Source: Desulfomonile tiedjei DSM 6799
Lineage (GTDB): Bacteria > Desulfobacterota > Desulfomonilia > Desulfomonilales > Desulfomonilaceae
Length of the DNA stretch: 64,000 nt
Direction of reading: 5' to 3'
Assembly (NCBI RefSeq): GCF_000266945.1
Contig: NC_018025.1
Span: 186,001-250,000, forward strand
Each line of letters starts with the position of its first letter. Within the stretch, counting starts at the first letter, position 1. Under the pieces are notes generated by a model that saw only the letters and a program-made list of their open reading frames with translations, had not been told where the DNA came from and made no database searches. Positions 52,971 through 61,776 of this stretch are shown here, one piece after another. The translations under genes and the position numbers were made by a program.

Positions 52971-54806
52971 ATGGAAATCGAATCTGAGAGCGTCGAATAT
53001 GAGAGCAAACGTGGATCGGTTCCCCATGCAGAGAAAATCCCTGTATCGGGAGCCGATTTGTGGTCGGGCGATCAGGCTGCAAAAGACGTGAGCACTATAC
53101 GGGAAATCAACGAGAGGCTCCGCGTCATGGTGGAGACTGCCAACGATCCGATAATCGGAGCTGACAGTTCGGGACGAATCATGATGTGGAATTCGGCGGC
53201 AACCCGGGCATTCGGTTATTCCCCGGAAGAAGCCTTGAATCAGCCCATAACGATTCTCATGCCGCAAAAATTCGTAGCACTGCATGAAATCGCTCTGAAA
53301 AGGGCAGTGGCTTCCGGTCGCCTTTACTATTCCAAGAGTATCCGCGAGGTATCAGGGCGGAGAAAAGACGGCTCGGAGTTTCCCGTCGAGGTTTCTATAT
53401 CAGCGGGGAAGACACACGAGGGTATGTTTTTCACCGCAACTATCCGAGATATCACCGAGCGAAAGCAAAAAGATGAGGAATTGAGAAGAGCGAATAGAGA
53501 ACTGGAGTATCGGGTGACTGAACGGACCGCTCAACTTGTCCGTCTCAATGATGATCTGAAACAGGAGATTAGAGAGCGCAAGCGGATGGAAGCAATGCTC
53601 CGGGATTCGGAGCTGCTGTATCACACATTGGTGGAAGAAGTTCCCGACGTCATTTTTGTTCTCAACGAGGAAGGGCGGTTCACATACCTTAATGCACAGG
53701 CTGAAGAATTGTTGCGGACTCCGTTACGAGCTATCCTGGATACTCCCATCAGTGCGTACGTAGTGCCGGAAGAGAGATATAAGATCGACTCAATTCTGAA
53801 GCTCGCCCATCATGCGGTCTGGGATGAAGAGATAAGATTGCTGGATGCGGATGGCGAAACGAAGTTTACCCGCATCCGATGCAAAGCCCTTGATGACGGG
53901 TCCAGGGGCGCAATGCTATACGAAGGGGTTATGAGGGATATTACCCGGCGGAGAAGGTTGGAGGAACAACTGAAAGAGTCCCGGGAACAGCTCCTGGAAA
54001 AAGTGAAGATCATCGACGAACTGTATTCCCATATTATTCAGACGAGCAAATCGAAGGCCATTGCACAGCATACTGCCGAAGTAGCCCATGAATTGCGACA
54101 ACCCCTCACCATTATCGGGGGTTTTGCACGGCGCATAGCACGCCAGTTCGATTCCTACAATATCGGCAGCGATTCAGGTCAGGCGGAAGCCGTCAGGATG
54201 ATCGGCTCGGAAATTCAAAGGCTTGAAAAAATTTTGTCCACTCTCATCGAATTCACCAGGCAAGAAGGTCTGAATCGGCAGATGGCGAATCCGAACGCTA
54301 TCATTGAAAAGGTCTTGCACTTGTACAAGGAAGCTTTTGAAGAGAAGAACCTGAAATTGAGCGTCAGTTTGCGTGGTGATGAAGAAGAAATGTCTCTGGA
54401 TCCGGAACGATTCGAGCAGGTCGTCCGGAATCTCGTTTCCAACGCGATAGATGCTTCGCCATCCGGAGAAGTCATCCGCGTGGAAACCGGAATCTCCATT
54501 CCTGATAGCAAGTTGATTGAGACTATCGCAATGGATGCGGAACGATATTTCGAGATGAAGATCCGCAATCGCGGCGCCATAATAGATCAGGCAGAACTGC
54601 CGAGGATTTTCAGTCCCTTTTTTACTACAAAAAATTACGGTACCGGCATAGGGTTGACGGTTTCCAAAAAGATCGTCGAGGCTCACAAAGGGTCCATTTC
54701 AGTTCAATCCGACGGCGAGGGGACCACGTTCATTGTATGGCTTCCAATGAACATTCAGGAACATTGCACGGCAGACATGTGTATGGATGTTCAATGCGGC
54801 ACGTAA
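52971..54806 (+). CDS. soluble PAS histidine kinase
   Basis: A 611-residue kinase without membrane segments. PAS1 (about 45-165, ADSSGRIMMWNSAATRAFGY), a coiled linker, PAS2 (about 215-340), HisKA with AHELRQPLTIIGGFARRI (His at about 373) and HATPase with NLVSNAIDAS and YGTGIGLTVS. From PAS2 onward it parallels the membrane kinase at 15288. No response regulator nearby. ATG at 52971 has GGAG ahead. Its TAA stop is the start of a TAATACC family-2 element. Confidence 0.92.
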   Translation: MEIESESVEYESKRGSVPHAEKIPVSGADLWSGDQAAKDVSTIREINERLRVMVETANDPIIGADSSGRIMMWNSAATRAFGYSPEEALNQPITILMPQKFVALHEIALKRAVASGRLYYSKSIREVSGRRKDGSEFPVEVSISAGKTHEGMFFTATIRDITERKQKDEELRRANRELEYRVTERTAQLVRLNDDLKQEIRERKRMEAMLRDSELLYHTLVEEVPDVIFVLNEEGRFTYLNAQAEELLRTPLRAILDTPISAYVVPEERYKIDSILKLAHHAVWDEEIRLLDADGETKFTRIRCKALDDGSRGAMLYEGVMRDITRRRRLEEQLKESREQLLEKVKIIDELYSHIIQTSKSKAIAQHTAEVAHELRQPLTIIGGFARRIARQFDSYNIGSDSGQAEAVRMIGSEIQRLEKILSTLIEFTRQEGLNRQMANPNAIIEKVLHLYKEAFEEKNLKLSVSLRGDEEEMSLDPERFEQVVRNLVSNAIDASPSGEVIRVETGISIPDSKLIETIAMDAERYFEMKIRNRGAIIDQAELPRIFSPFFTTKNYGTGIGLTVSKKIVEAHKGSISVQSDGEGTTFIVWLPMNIQEHCTADMCMDVQCGT

Positions 54807-54960
54807 TACCAATGCGTGTCCAAAGAAGTGACATTGGATGAAGCCGGCTCCGGTGGGTCTCCTTCGCTACGGACAGCGCAGCCTGACTTCCCTTCGGAGA
54901 CCTACGGGCGCCGGTTACTGATAGGCTTCCCGATATTACTCGTATGAAAGCGCATTGGCC
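54804..54960. repeat. TAATACC family-2 element
   Basis: About 157 bp, starting TAATACCAATGCG at the kinase stop codon and ending GCGCATTGGCC. The inner GGAGACCCACCGGAGCCGGC region pairs in part with itself. Confidence 0.82.
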
Positions 54961-55072
54961 TGCCTCCCATGATACTGTTCAGAAGAATATGAGAAAAAGT
55001 GTTCTTCATTGTAATTACGTGAACAATCGATTACAACAAAACTAATGAGAGAATTATTGAAAGGAGTACTGC

Positions 55073-55336
55073 ATGGCTCTGACTGATTTGAAACCAAAAT
55101 CCAGTGTCTGGACAGGTATTGCAATTGGAGTAGGATTACTACTGGCGCCTGTCGTTGTCCCTGTCGTTGCAGCCTCCATGAGGCCACTTATGAAAGCCGT
55201 GATCAGAAACGGCTATTTGGTGTATGAACGCGGGAGAGAAATGCTTGAAGAAGTCACTGAAATGACTGAGGATATTATAGCTGAGGTCAAATCTGAAATA
55301 GAAACTGAATTGTCTGCAAGAGACGTTGAGGAATAA
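55073..55336 (+). CDS. small membrane protein, DUF5132-like
   Basis: An 87-residue protein with one glycine-rich membrane segment (about 12-36), then a charged amphipathic helix with many Glu (about 55-87). It resembles DUF5132 proteins that accompany HMA-domain and P-type ATPase genes. AAAGGAG precedes the ATG. A role in metal or calcium handling is suggested only by neighbours. Confidence 0.75.
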   Translation: MALTDLKPKSSVWTGIAIGVGLLLAPVVVPVVAASMRPLMKAVIRNGYLVYERGREMLEEVTEMTEDIIAEVKSEIETELSARDVEE

Positions 55337-55605
55337 TTCGTTCGTTGATGCGGGGTGGATCGATTAGTGAAGAAATATCGCTGTTGTGTGCACTCGCTGC
55401 GAAGTGGATAAGTGCGTGCGGCTAATCCGTTTGCTCCGTATAGCCGTTATGAGAGAAATTCCGGTGTGCCTTGCCAAAGATGATTTTGTTCACCGAACAC
55501 TGAGCTGACATTAGTTGATAATTGATGAATAGCGAGAGATGCTGAAGAACGAATAGAATGTCAGGGACATTCGCGGACATCGCGTTCAGTCCCGCGAGTC
55601 CGAGA

Positions 55606-55977
55606 CTAAATAAAAGCACTAATAAACGCCAGAGGCGTCCCCTGGAATGCGCGACCGAGTGCAAAGCCCAGTAGAGCTTTCGAAGCTGCCTGTCCGATAT
55701 GAGATGCCGGGGATTCTTCGCGTTTCTTTCCTGCAATGAGCTGGAAAATGTCGATATACCCTTCCTGAGCGAGAAGCAGGAGAATGCCGTCAGAACCGAT
55801 GACTTTCTCGTCGAAAAGGATAGTTACACTGCCGGTCATACCGTTTGTCGAAGCATGCTCGACCCCGGAGAGGTTTCTCAACAACTCTTCCAATTTCTGA
55901 GCCTTGGTTGGATTCTTCTTAAGGATTGGTAGCTTAATTCTCAGTCTTCCTGCCACCGCATGAACGTAATAAGACAT
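55606..55977 (-). CDS. HMA-like protein without CxxC, protein A
   Basis: A 123-residue protein. The front resembles a heavy-metal-associated fold: VAGRLRIKLPIL (about 8-19) and a TGSVTILFDE strand (about 47-56), but with no CxxC metal site. The C-terminal part has a hydrophobic helix (ALLGFALGRAF). The same GRxR...TGxVxIxxD pattern is in the protein at 56491 and the start of the P-type ATPase. Family name HMA_2 is from memory; metal binding is doubtful. Confidence 0.72.
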   Translation of the reverse strand: MSYYVHAVAGRLRIKLPILKKNPTKAQKLEELLRNLSGVEHASTNGMTGSVTILFDEKVIGSDGILLLLAQEGYIDIFQLIAGKKREESPASHIGQAASKALLGFALGRAFQGTPLAFISAFI

Positions 55978-56380
55978 ACATATTCCCCTTGTTCAAAGCC
56001 TTGAAGGCATAATGCGTGCCTTGTGTTAGCGGAGCGTTAGCAAAAAAATAAATGTTTGTAAAGAATTATTAGAAAGGGGTCTCGATAACTACCGTTTTTC
56101 ATTATATATTTATCCTGCTGCCAGCGTGCCGGTCCATTGTACGACAGTGGACAATCAGTCAGACGCAATTAGGCGGTTTTATTAATAAACTCGGTTTCGT
56201 CCAGGGCGTGTCCACAGCTCTGTTCTCAGGCATAAGAAAGTACGAGGCTCCTCCCCCTCCCTGAAACAAAAGCATGCAATCTTGTTTAGTCTCGAATGGT
56301 ATAAATGCAGTTATTAGCTTAAAGTTGAATACCGAGATGTAACCGTTCGACGGATCGGTACAATTCTTGTGATCCCGTTA
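55978..56380. other. intergenic region, no gene seen
   Basis: Lies between the minus-strand HMA-like gene and the plus-strand one. AT-rich near 56030-56110 and 56280-56420. Promoters for both are expected here; I cannot place them with confidence. Confidence 0.35.
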
Positions 56381-56490
56381 TTTGGTATTTTTAACAGGAT
56401 TATTGCAGCAGTCGAACATATTAGTATTCGGCAGCTTGCCAAAAATAAAAGCTACCCGTATTATGAAGAAAAAAAGTGGAGAGTGGGACC

Positions 56491-57009
56491 ATGCATCCCG
56501 TTGCTCATGTGTGTCATACAATTCCTCGGCGATTGAGGGTGAGGATTCCTTCCAAACGGGGAGATAGCGATTATTTCGCACACGTTTCCGAAAAATTGCG
56601 AGCTCTGCATGGGGTAGAGGAAGTTAAAGCCGCTCCTCATACGGGAAGTATTGTAATTATCTATGACGGAGAACTGGACGAGCTAAAGCGACAGGCATAC
56701 AAACAGGGCCTTTTCACCCTGAAACGCCCGCCGGTTCAACGAAAGACCTTGTTCCAGAATGTAGCATCGGCATTTCGATCGTACAACAAGGAACTCTTGA
56801 CTCTTACATCCGGACAAATTGATATACCGAGTCTCGTATTCGTCAGCCTGGTTACTTCAGGGATGTGGCAACTTGCACGGGGGAATGTGGTTCTTCCCGC
56901 GTGGTATGTCGCATTCTACTATGCACTGGGTGTTTTCATGCATTCCGGTGTCGATGAATTTGATGAAGGAGCTGAGATCGGTGTTGAAGACGTAGATATT
57001 GTGGATTAA
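56491..57009 (+). CDS. HMA-like membrane protein without CxxC, protein B
   Basis: A 172-residue protein. An N-terminal HMA-like domain has PRRLRVRIPSKRG (about 11-23) and TGSIVIIYDGE (about 50-60), lacking CxxC. A membrane region follows (about 108-150), then an acidic tail EFDEGAEIGVEDVDIVD. It stands 56 bp before the P-type ATPase, whose front carries the same domain. It probably acts with that pump; substrate unknown. The ATG at 56491 has GGAGAG upstream; a GTG 15 bp earlier is an alternative. Confidence 0.75.
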   Translation: MHPVAHVCHTIPRRLRVRIPSKRGDSDYFAHVSEKLRALHGVEEVKAAPHTGSIVIIYDGELDELKRQAYKQGLFTLKRPPVQRKTLFQNVASAFRSYNKELLTLTSGQIDIPSLVFVSLVTSGMWQLARGNVVLPAWYVAFYYALGVFMHSGVDEFDEGAEIGVEDVDIVD

Positions 57010-57065
57010 TAATTATCGGTTCACTGAACATTATTAAACATACAGTGAAAATGTCGGGTAGATAA

Positions 57066-60020
57066 TTGATACAAAAGATACATAGTCTCAAAGGGAGAGT
57101 CAGGTTCAAAGTAACCGGCCTTTACCGGTGTTCAGCTCTCAAGACAATTCTCGAAGCAGTCTTGCCCGCAAGAAAAGAAATAAAGTCGGTTTCCGCGAGC
57201 ATTCTCACGGGAAACGTACTCATTCTTTACGATCCTGCGTGTAACATCAAAGTAGTTGCTACTCTACTCGAGAATGTCGCAAAAGAGTACCTGCAGCATC
57301 CGGATTCCGCTCTTGCACGAACAGCGCGCGAACGCACATGGGGCCGTTCATGGACGTCCCGCTTCCTTGCGCCCTCGGAACTGCCTACCTGGCATGTGAC
57401 TGACAAAGAGACCGTCCTTGAGAAACTCAACAGCACTGCTTCAGGACTGCCCGAGGATGCTAAGGATAAGAATCTCGAATTGTTCGGACCGAATACCATT
57501 CCTCAGGCGGAGCCTCGATCGCAATTCCGGCTTTTTCTCAGTCAATTCAACTCCCTGCCGGTTGCCCTTCTTGGCGCGGCGGCTGGAATCTCCGTAGTAA
57601 CGGGGGGATTATTGGATGCGGTTGTAATCGGCGCGGTAATGACAATCAATGCAGTTGTAGGATACGCAACGGAAAGTGAGGCTGAAAGGGCTATCGAGAC
57701 ACTCAGGCAAGACATTCAGCCTGAGGCGATGATTCTGAAGTCAGGCAAGATGGTTGAGGTTTCTTCTCCCGAAATTCTGGTGGGAGACATCCTCGTTCTG
57801 CGACCGGGCACTTATGTTGCCGCGGACGCAAGGATACTCGAGGCGGTTCGGCTGTTTCTGGATGAATCGATCCTTACCGGGGAAAATATGCCGGTGGCAA
57901 AAAACGATGCGACCCTCCGGAAAGAGGACCTGCCGCTGGGTGACAGAGTCAACATGGTGTACAAAGGAACGCTCGTCACCGGAGGTCAGGGATTGGCAGT
58001 CGTGGTTGCGGTGGGGTCGTTTACCGAAATGGGCAGGGTTCAGTCGCTCATGGCCGAATCCGAATCTCCGGAAACACCGATAGAACGACAGTTGAGGCAC
58101 ATAGGCAATCAGTTGGTGGTTCTCTCAGGTGTTGTGTGCTTCCTGGTTTTTGTTATCGGAATCCTGCGGGGGAACGGGATCCTGAATATGTTCAAGACAT
58201 CCATTTCCCTGGCAGTCGCCGCGGTTCCCGAAGGGCTTCCCGCTGTGGCCACAACTACTCTCGCTCTGGGAATCCGGCGAATGAAAGAGCGCAAAGTCCT
58301 CATACGAAATCTTGAAGCCGTATCCACTCTGGGGTCAATTCAGACGATCTGTTTCGATAAGACAGGAACGGTTACTGCAAATCGGATGTCCGTAACGAGG
58401 ATCTATTCAGGGTTCCAGCGTATCGACATAATCGGAACGGAGCTCCGGTCGGAAAATGGCTCTTCGCCGGATGATTCCCGGATCGCGGTAAGCAAACTGA
58501 TCGAAATCGGCATTCTGTGCAATGAGAGTCAGATCGCCGGCAATCACGATACGTTCGTCCTGGAAGGAACTCCGACGGAAAACGCGCTCATGTCCTTGGC
58601 AATTGTGTACGGGATCGACATAACGGACGTCAGGTCCAGATTTCCGCTGATTGCGACAAATTATCGATCCGACGACCGGCAATTTATGACCACGACCCAT
58701 CAGCATAACAACGAGACCTTGGTCGCTGTGAAAGGCAGTCCGCTCGATGTGCTCGGTATGTGCAATTTCCACCTTCAAGACGGAACAAAGACTCCCTTGA
58801 CGGATGAAGATCGGACGATCATCGAGTCGGAGAACGATTCCATGGCCGGTGATGCCTTACGAGTCCTCGGAATGGCCTATGCCAACGAACATAACTCGGA
58901 TGGAGACGTAAATTTCACGTGGTTGGGACTCGTGGGAATGGAAGATCCTGTTCGACCCGGTGCGAGAGAATCTGTCGAAGCGTTTCATGCCGCGGGCCTG
59001 GACACAATCATGGTTACGGGAGACCAGAGTCCGACAGCATATGCAGTGGGCAAACAGCTTGGGCTTAATAGGGATCATCCCCTCGAGATTGTCGATTCCA
59101 CCCATTTGTCCCAAATCGACCCGGAAGTGCTTAAGGCGCTGAGCAAAAAAGTCCATGTTTTTGCAAGGGTTAGTCCATCGAACAAACTCCAGATCGTCCA
59201 GGCTCTCCAGTCTGCAGGCAAGGTTGTGGCCATGACCGGCGACGGGATTAATGACGGCCCCGCACTGAAAGCGGCTGATGTGGGCGTGGCAATGGGACGT
59301 TCCGGTACGGACGTAGCTCGGGAAGTTGCGGACGTCATGCTGGAAGAAGACGATTTGGAAACCATGATTGTGGCAATTCGGGACGGGAGAGCAATCTACG
59401 ACAATATCAGGAAAACGCTTCATTATCTGCTTTCCACAAATTTCAGCGAAATTGAAGTGATGTTTGTCGCAGGGGCGCTTGGAATGGGGTACCCTCTCAA
59501 TACCATGCAACTGCTGTGGATCAACCTCGTATCCGATATTTTTCCGGGTCTTGCTCTTGCATTGGATCCTCCGGAGCCTGATGTGATGCAGAGATCTCCT
59601 CGGGATCCTCAACGGCCGATCGTAGAGAGGAGTGATTTCAAGCGCATCGGTTTTGAATCTGCCTTAATGACGATCTCCGGTCTTACGGCATACGGGTATG
59701 GCCTGTTACGACACGGGGCGGGTCCTTATGCCGGGACAATTGCTTTTCAAAGCCTTACGAATGCGCAGATTCTGCATGCTTTGAGCTGCCGTTCGGAGGT
59801 GAAAACCATTTTCGACGCCGAACCGTCGCCTCCGAATCCATACCTGAAGGCTGCCATTGCCACTTCTCTGGGTTTGCAAATTGTAATACAGTTTGTTCCG
59901 GGACTCCGCTCCTTGCTGGGATTGACGCCGTTGGCATTGTCTGATTGGCTCGTAGTAGGGGGGGCTTCGGTGATCCCTCTCTTGATGTCCGAGGCAAGCA
60001 AAAAGCTTGAACAGAGGTAA
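57066..60020 (+). CDS. P-type ATPase of calcium type with N-terminal HMA-like domain
   Basis: A 984-residue cation pump. The N-terminal HMA-like domain (about 1-75, GRVRFKV and TGNVLILYD) lacks CxxC. Then the actuator motif LTGEN, M4 VPEGLPA, phosphorylation site DKTGT (about 432-436), GDGINDGPALK and M5-M6 FSEIEV / WINLVSDIFPGLALALDPP. The M4 Glu, M5 Glu and M6 Asn/Asp match calcium-site residues of SERCA-type pumps, so calcium or a similar hard cation is more likely than a soft metal. Ten spans expected. TTG start; no ATG fits. metK-like gene follows by 6 bp. Confidence 0.9.
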   Translation: MIQKIHSLKGRVRFKVTGLYRCSALKTILEAVLPARKEIKSVSASILTGNVLILYDPACNIKVVATLLENVAKEYLQHPDSALARTARERTWGRSWTSRFLAPSELPTWHVTDKETVLEKLNSTASGLPEDAKDKNLELFGPNTIPQAEPRSQFRLFLSQFNSLPVALLGAAAGISVVTGGLLDAVVIGAVMTINAVVGYATESEAERAIETLRQDIQPEAMILKSGKMVEVSSPEILVGDILVLRPGTYVAADARILEAVRLFLDESILTGENMPVAKNDATLRKEDLPLGDRVNMVYKGTLVTGGQGLAVVVAVGSFTEMGRVQSLMAESESPETPIERQLRHIGNQLVVLSGVVCFLVFVIGILRGNGILNMFKTSISLAVAAVPEGLPAVATTTLALGIRRMKERKVLIRNLEAVSTLGSIQTICFDKTGTVTANRMSVTRIYSGFQRIDIIGTELRSENGSSPDDSRIAVSKLIEIGILCNESQIAGNHDTFVLEGTPTENALMSLAIVYGIDITDVRSRFPLIATNYRSDDRQFMTTTHQHNNETLVAVKGSPLDVLGMCNFHLQDGTKTPLTDEDRTIIESENDSMAGDALRVLGMAYANEHNSDGDVNFTWLGLVGMEDPVRPGARESVEAFHAAGLDTIMVTGDQSPTAYAVGKQLGLNRDHPLEIVDSTHLSQIDPEVLKALSKKVHVFARVSPSNKLQIVQALQSAGKVVAMTGDGINDGPALKAADVGVAMGRSGTDVAREVADVMLEEDDLETMIVAIRDGRAIYDNIRKTLHYLLSTNFSEIEVMFVAGALGMGYPLNTMQLLWINLVSDIFPGLALALDPPEPDVMQRSPRDPQRPIVERSDFKRIGFESALMTISGLTAYGYGLLRHGAGPYAGTIAFQSLTNAQILHALSCRSEVKTIFDAEPSPPNPYLKAAIATSLGLQIVIQFVPGLRSLLGLTPLALSDWLVVGGASVIPLLMSEASKKLEQR

Positions 60021-60026
60021 CCACGC

Positions 60027-61211
60027 ATGAGTAGTTACATCCACACATCTGAATCCGTTACGGAAGGGCATCCTGACAAGCTGTGCGATCAGATCAGTGA
60101 CGCAATTGTCGATCGATTCCTCGAACACGACTCTTCGGCCCGAATCATCGCCGAATGTGCAGTATCTCTTTCCGTTGTATTCATTGCTGCACGATTTGCT
60201 TCTCACGTCAAAGTCGATTTTCCCAATGTTGCCAGAAAAGTAATCAGGCGAATAGGGTATGTGGACCAGGAGTTCAATTTTCGGACGTGCAGTATTTTGA
60301 CCAGCCTGAAAGAGATGTCGGATTCCGATCGTAAGCATACGTATGCAGTTCAATGCGAAAGTGCTGAGAACGGGATTCCGGTTGACGATCAGGTAACCGT
60401 GTTCGGGTTTGCGTGTAATCAGACCCCTGTTTTGATGCCTCTTCCGATCTGGCTTGCGCACAGATTGGCACGAAGGCTTGCCGAGGTACGCAATACTCGT
60501 GTGCTCGACTATCTGGCTCCGGATGGGACTACTCAGGTTGCCGTGGAATACCGCGACTCTCGCCCGGTCAGAATTTACAGCATAGCAGTAAATACGAGCC
60601 AAACCGATCGAAACTATCCTTCAGTCGATCGTCTTCAAAGGGATGTTCGAGAGACAGTGATCGAGCCGTCTTTTGAGAATGAGCTCTTAAAACCCGATAA
60701 CAATACCTTCATATTCATCAATCCTGGAGGACCCCTTAAATTGGGAGGTCCTTCGGTGCACTCTGGAATGACCGGCCGCAAGAATGCTATAGACACCTAT
60801 GGGGGATTCTCGCGAAACGCGAGTTCTGCTCTCAGTGGGAAAGATCCCCTCAGAATAGACAGAATCGGAGCGTATGCAGCCCGATACGCAGCCAAGAACG
60901 TAGTAGCGGCAGGATTGGCCGAGCGTTGCGAAATTCAGGTCAGTTATACTATCGGTCTTGCCGAACCGGTCAGTATTCAAGTGGAAACCATGGGGACAGG
61001 TTTTCTGCCCGATGAGGCGATTGTCGCCCTGGTAAAGAAGCATTTTCAGTTTACGCTTTGCGGAATCATCCAACAATTCGATTTGCTGCAGCTTCCGGCC
61101 AAATCGAAACAAGGATTTTACCGGCAATTGGCTGCTTACGGACACTTCGGCCGTCCGGATCTCGATCTTCCGTGGGAGAAAACCGATAAGACGGATCTCC
61201 TGGTTTACTGA
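60027..61211 (+). CDS. metK: divergent S-adenosylmethionine synthetase homologue
   Basis: A 394-residue MetK-family protein. Kept: GHPDKLCDQISDAIVDRFLEHD (part), GPSVHSGMTGRKNAIDTYGG (part) and SGKDPLRIDRIGAYAARY, plus EKTDKTDLL at the end. Changed: the GGEITT motif, whose Glu contacts methionine in known enzymes, reads AARFAS (Glu to Arg by alignment), and GAGDQG reads PVDDQV. It is 6 bp after the P-type ATPase gene with the ribosome site inside it, so coupled. It may make a SAM-like compound or have another role. Housekeeping metK must be elsewhere. Confidence 0.85.
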   Translation: MSSYIHTSESVTEGHPDKLCDQISDAIVDRFLEHDSSARIIAECAVSLSVVFIAARFASHVKVDFPNVARKVIRRIGYVDQEFNFRTCSILTSLKEMSDSDRKHTYAVQCESAENGIPVDDQVTVFGFACNQTPVLMPLPIWLAHRLARRLAEVRNTRVLDYLAPDGTTQVAVEYRDSRPVRIYSIAVNTSQTDRNYPSVDRLQRDVRETVIEPSFENELLKPDNNTFIFINPGGPLKLGGPSVHSGMTGRKNAIDTYGGFSRNASSALSGKDPLRIDRIGAYAARYAAKNVVAAGLAERCEIQVSYTIGLAEPVSIQVETMGTGFLPDEAIVALVKKHFQFTLCGIIQQFDLLQLPAKSKQGFYRQLAAYGHFGRPDLDLPWEKTDKTDLLVY

Positions 61212-61214
61212 CAT

Positions 61215-61351
61215 CTCAGACCGATTCGTTTTTCTTTTTATCATCTGTGAGGCTGGAGGTATCCTTCGCTTCAGAGGACGCAAAGCCGTCTAATCACTCC
61301 GCTCAGGACACCCCAGCCTTTGCTATCTTATTCCCCTGCGAAAAGGTATTG
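61215..61351. repeat. TAATACC family-1 element
   Basis: About 137 bp, starting near ACCGATTCGTTTTTC and ending CCTGCGAAAAGGTATT. Directly downstream of the metK-like gene. Confidence 0.8.
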
Positions 61352-61770
61352 GACCGAATATCAAAGATTCTGGCGTCTGTCCCTTGCTCAAATACAGCCG
61401 ACACATAGGAAACTGTCTCGGAATATCGATCCAACATTACTTGTATTGAGAACGGACGTCCATCTGTCTTAAAAAAGAATTCGAATTTTCGCATTTTATG
61501 TGTTACATTGAGATTTATATAGCGAGCAATTATTTCGAAAAAACAGGATGCTTCCTCAGTCAAGTTTTAATTGAGGCTTTATTCTTCTCATGAGGAACAC
61601 AGTCAGTCGCCTGGACGAATGCAACACCGGCCTTACTTAGGCCGTGTCGGAGCATTTTCCAAAGGTATTTCAGTAACACGTGTGTCTTCGACAAAGAAAT
61701 CTTTGTTGGTTCAGTTGATTCGTCTTTTATTGATGACATCGACAATTAATGCGTTACTTGTTCAATTGGT
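61352..61770. other. intergenic region, no gene seen
   Basis: AT-rich leader of the sensor gene. Short ORFs here have no support. No RNA gene recognised. Confidence 0.35.
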
Positions 61771-61776
61771 GAAGTC

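Noticed and set aside
59706-60602. A 298-codon minus-strand frame opposite the P-ATPase/metK junction
   Set aside because: Crosses two genes with strong motifs on the plus strand; shadow composition.
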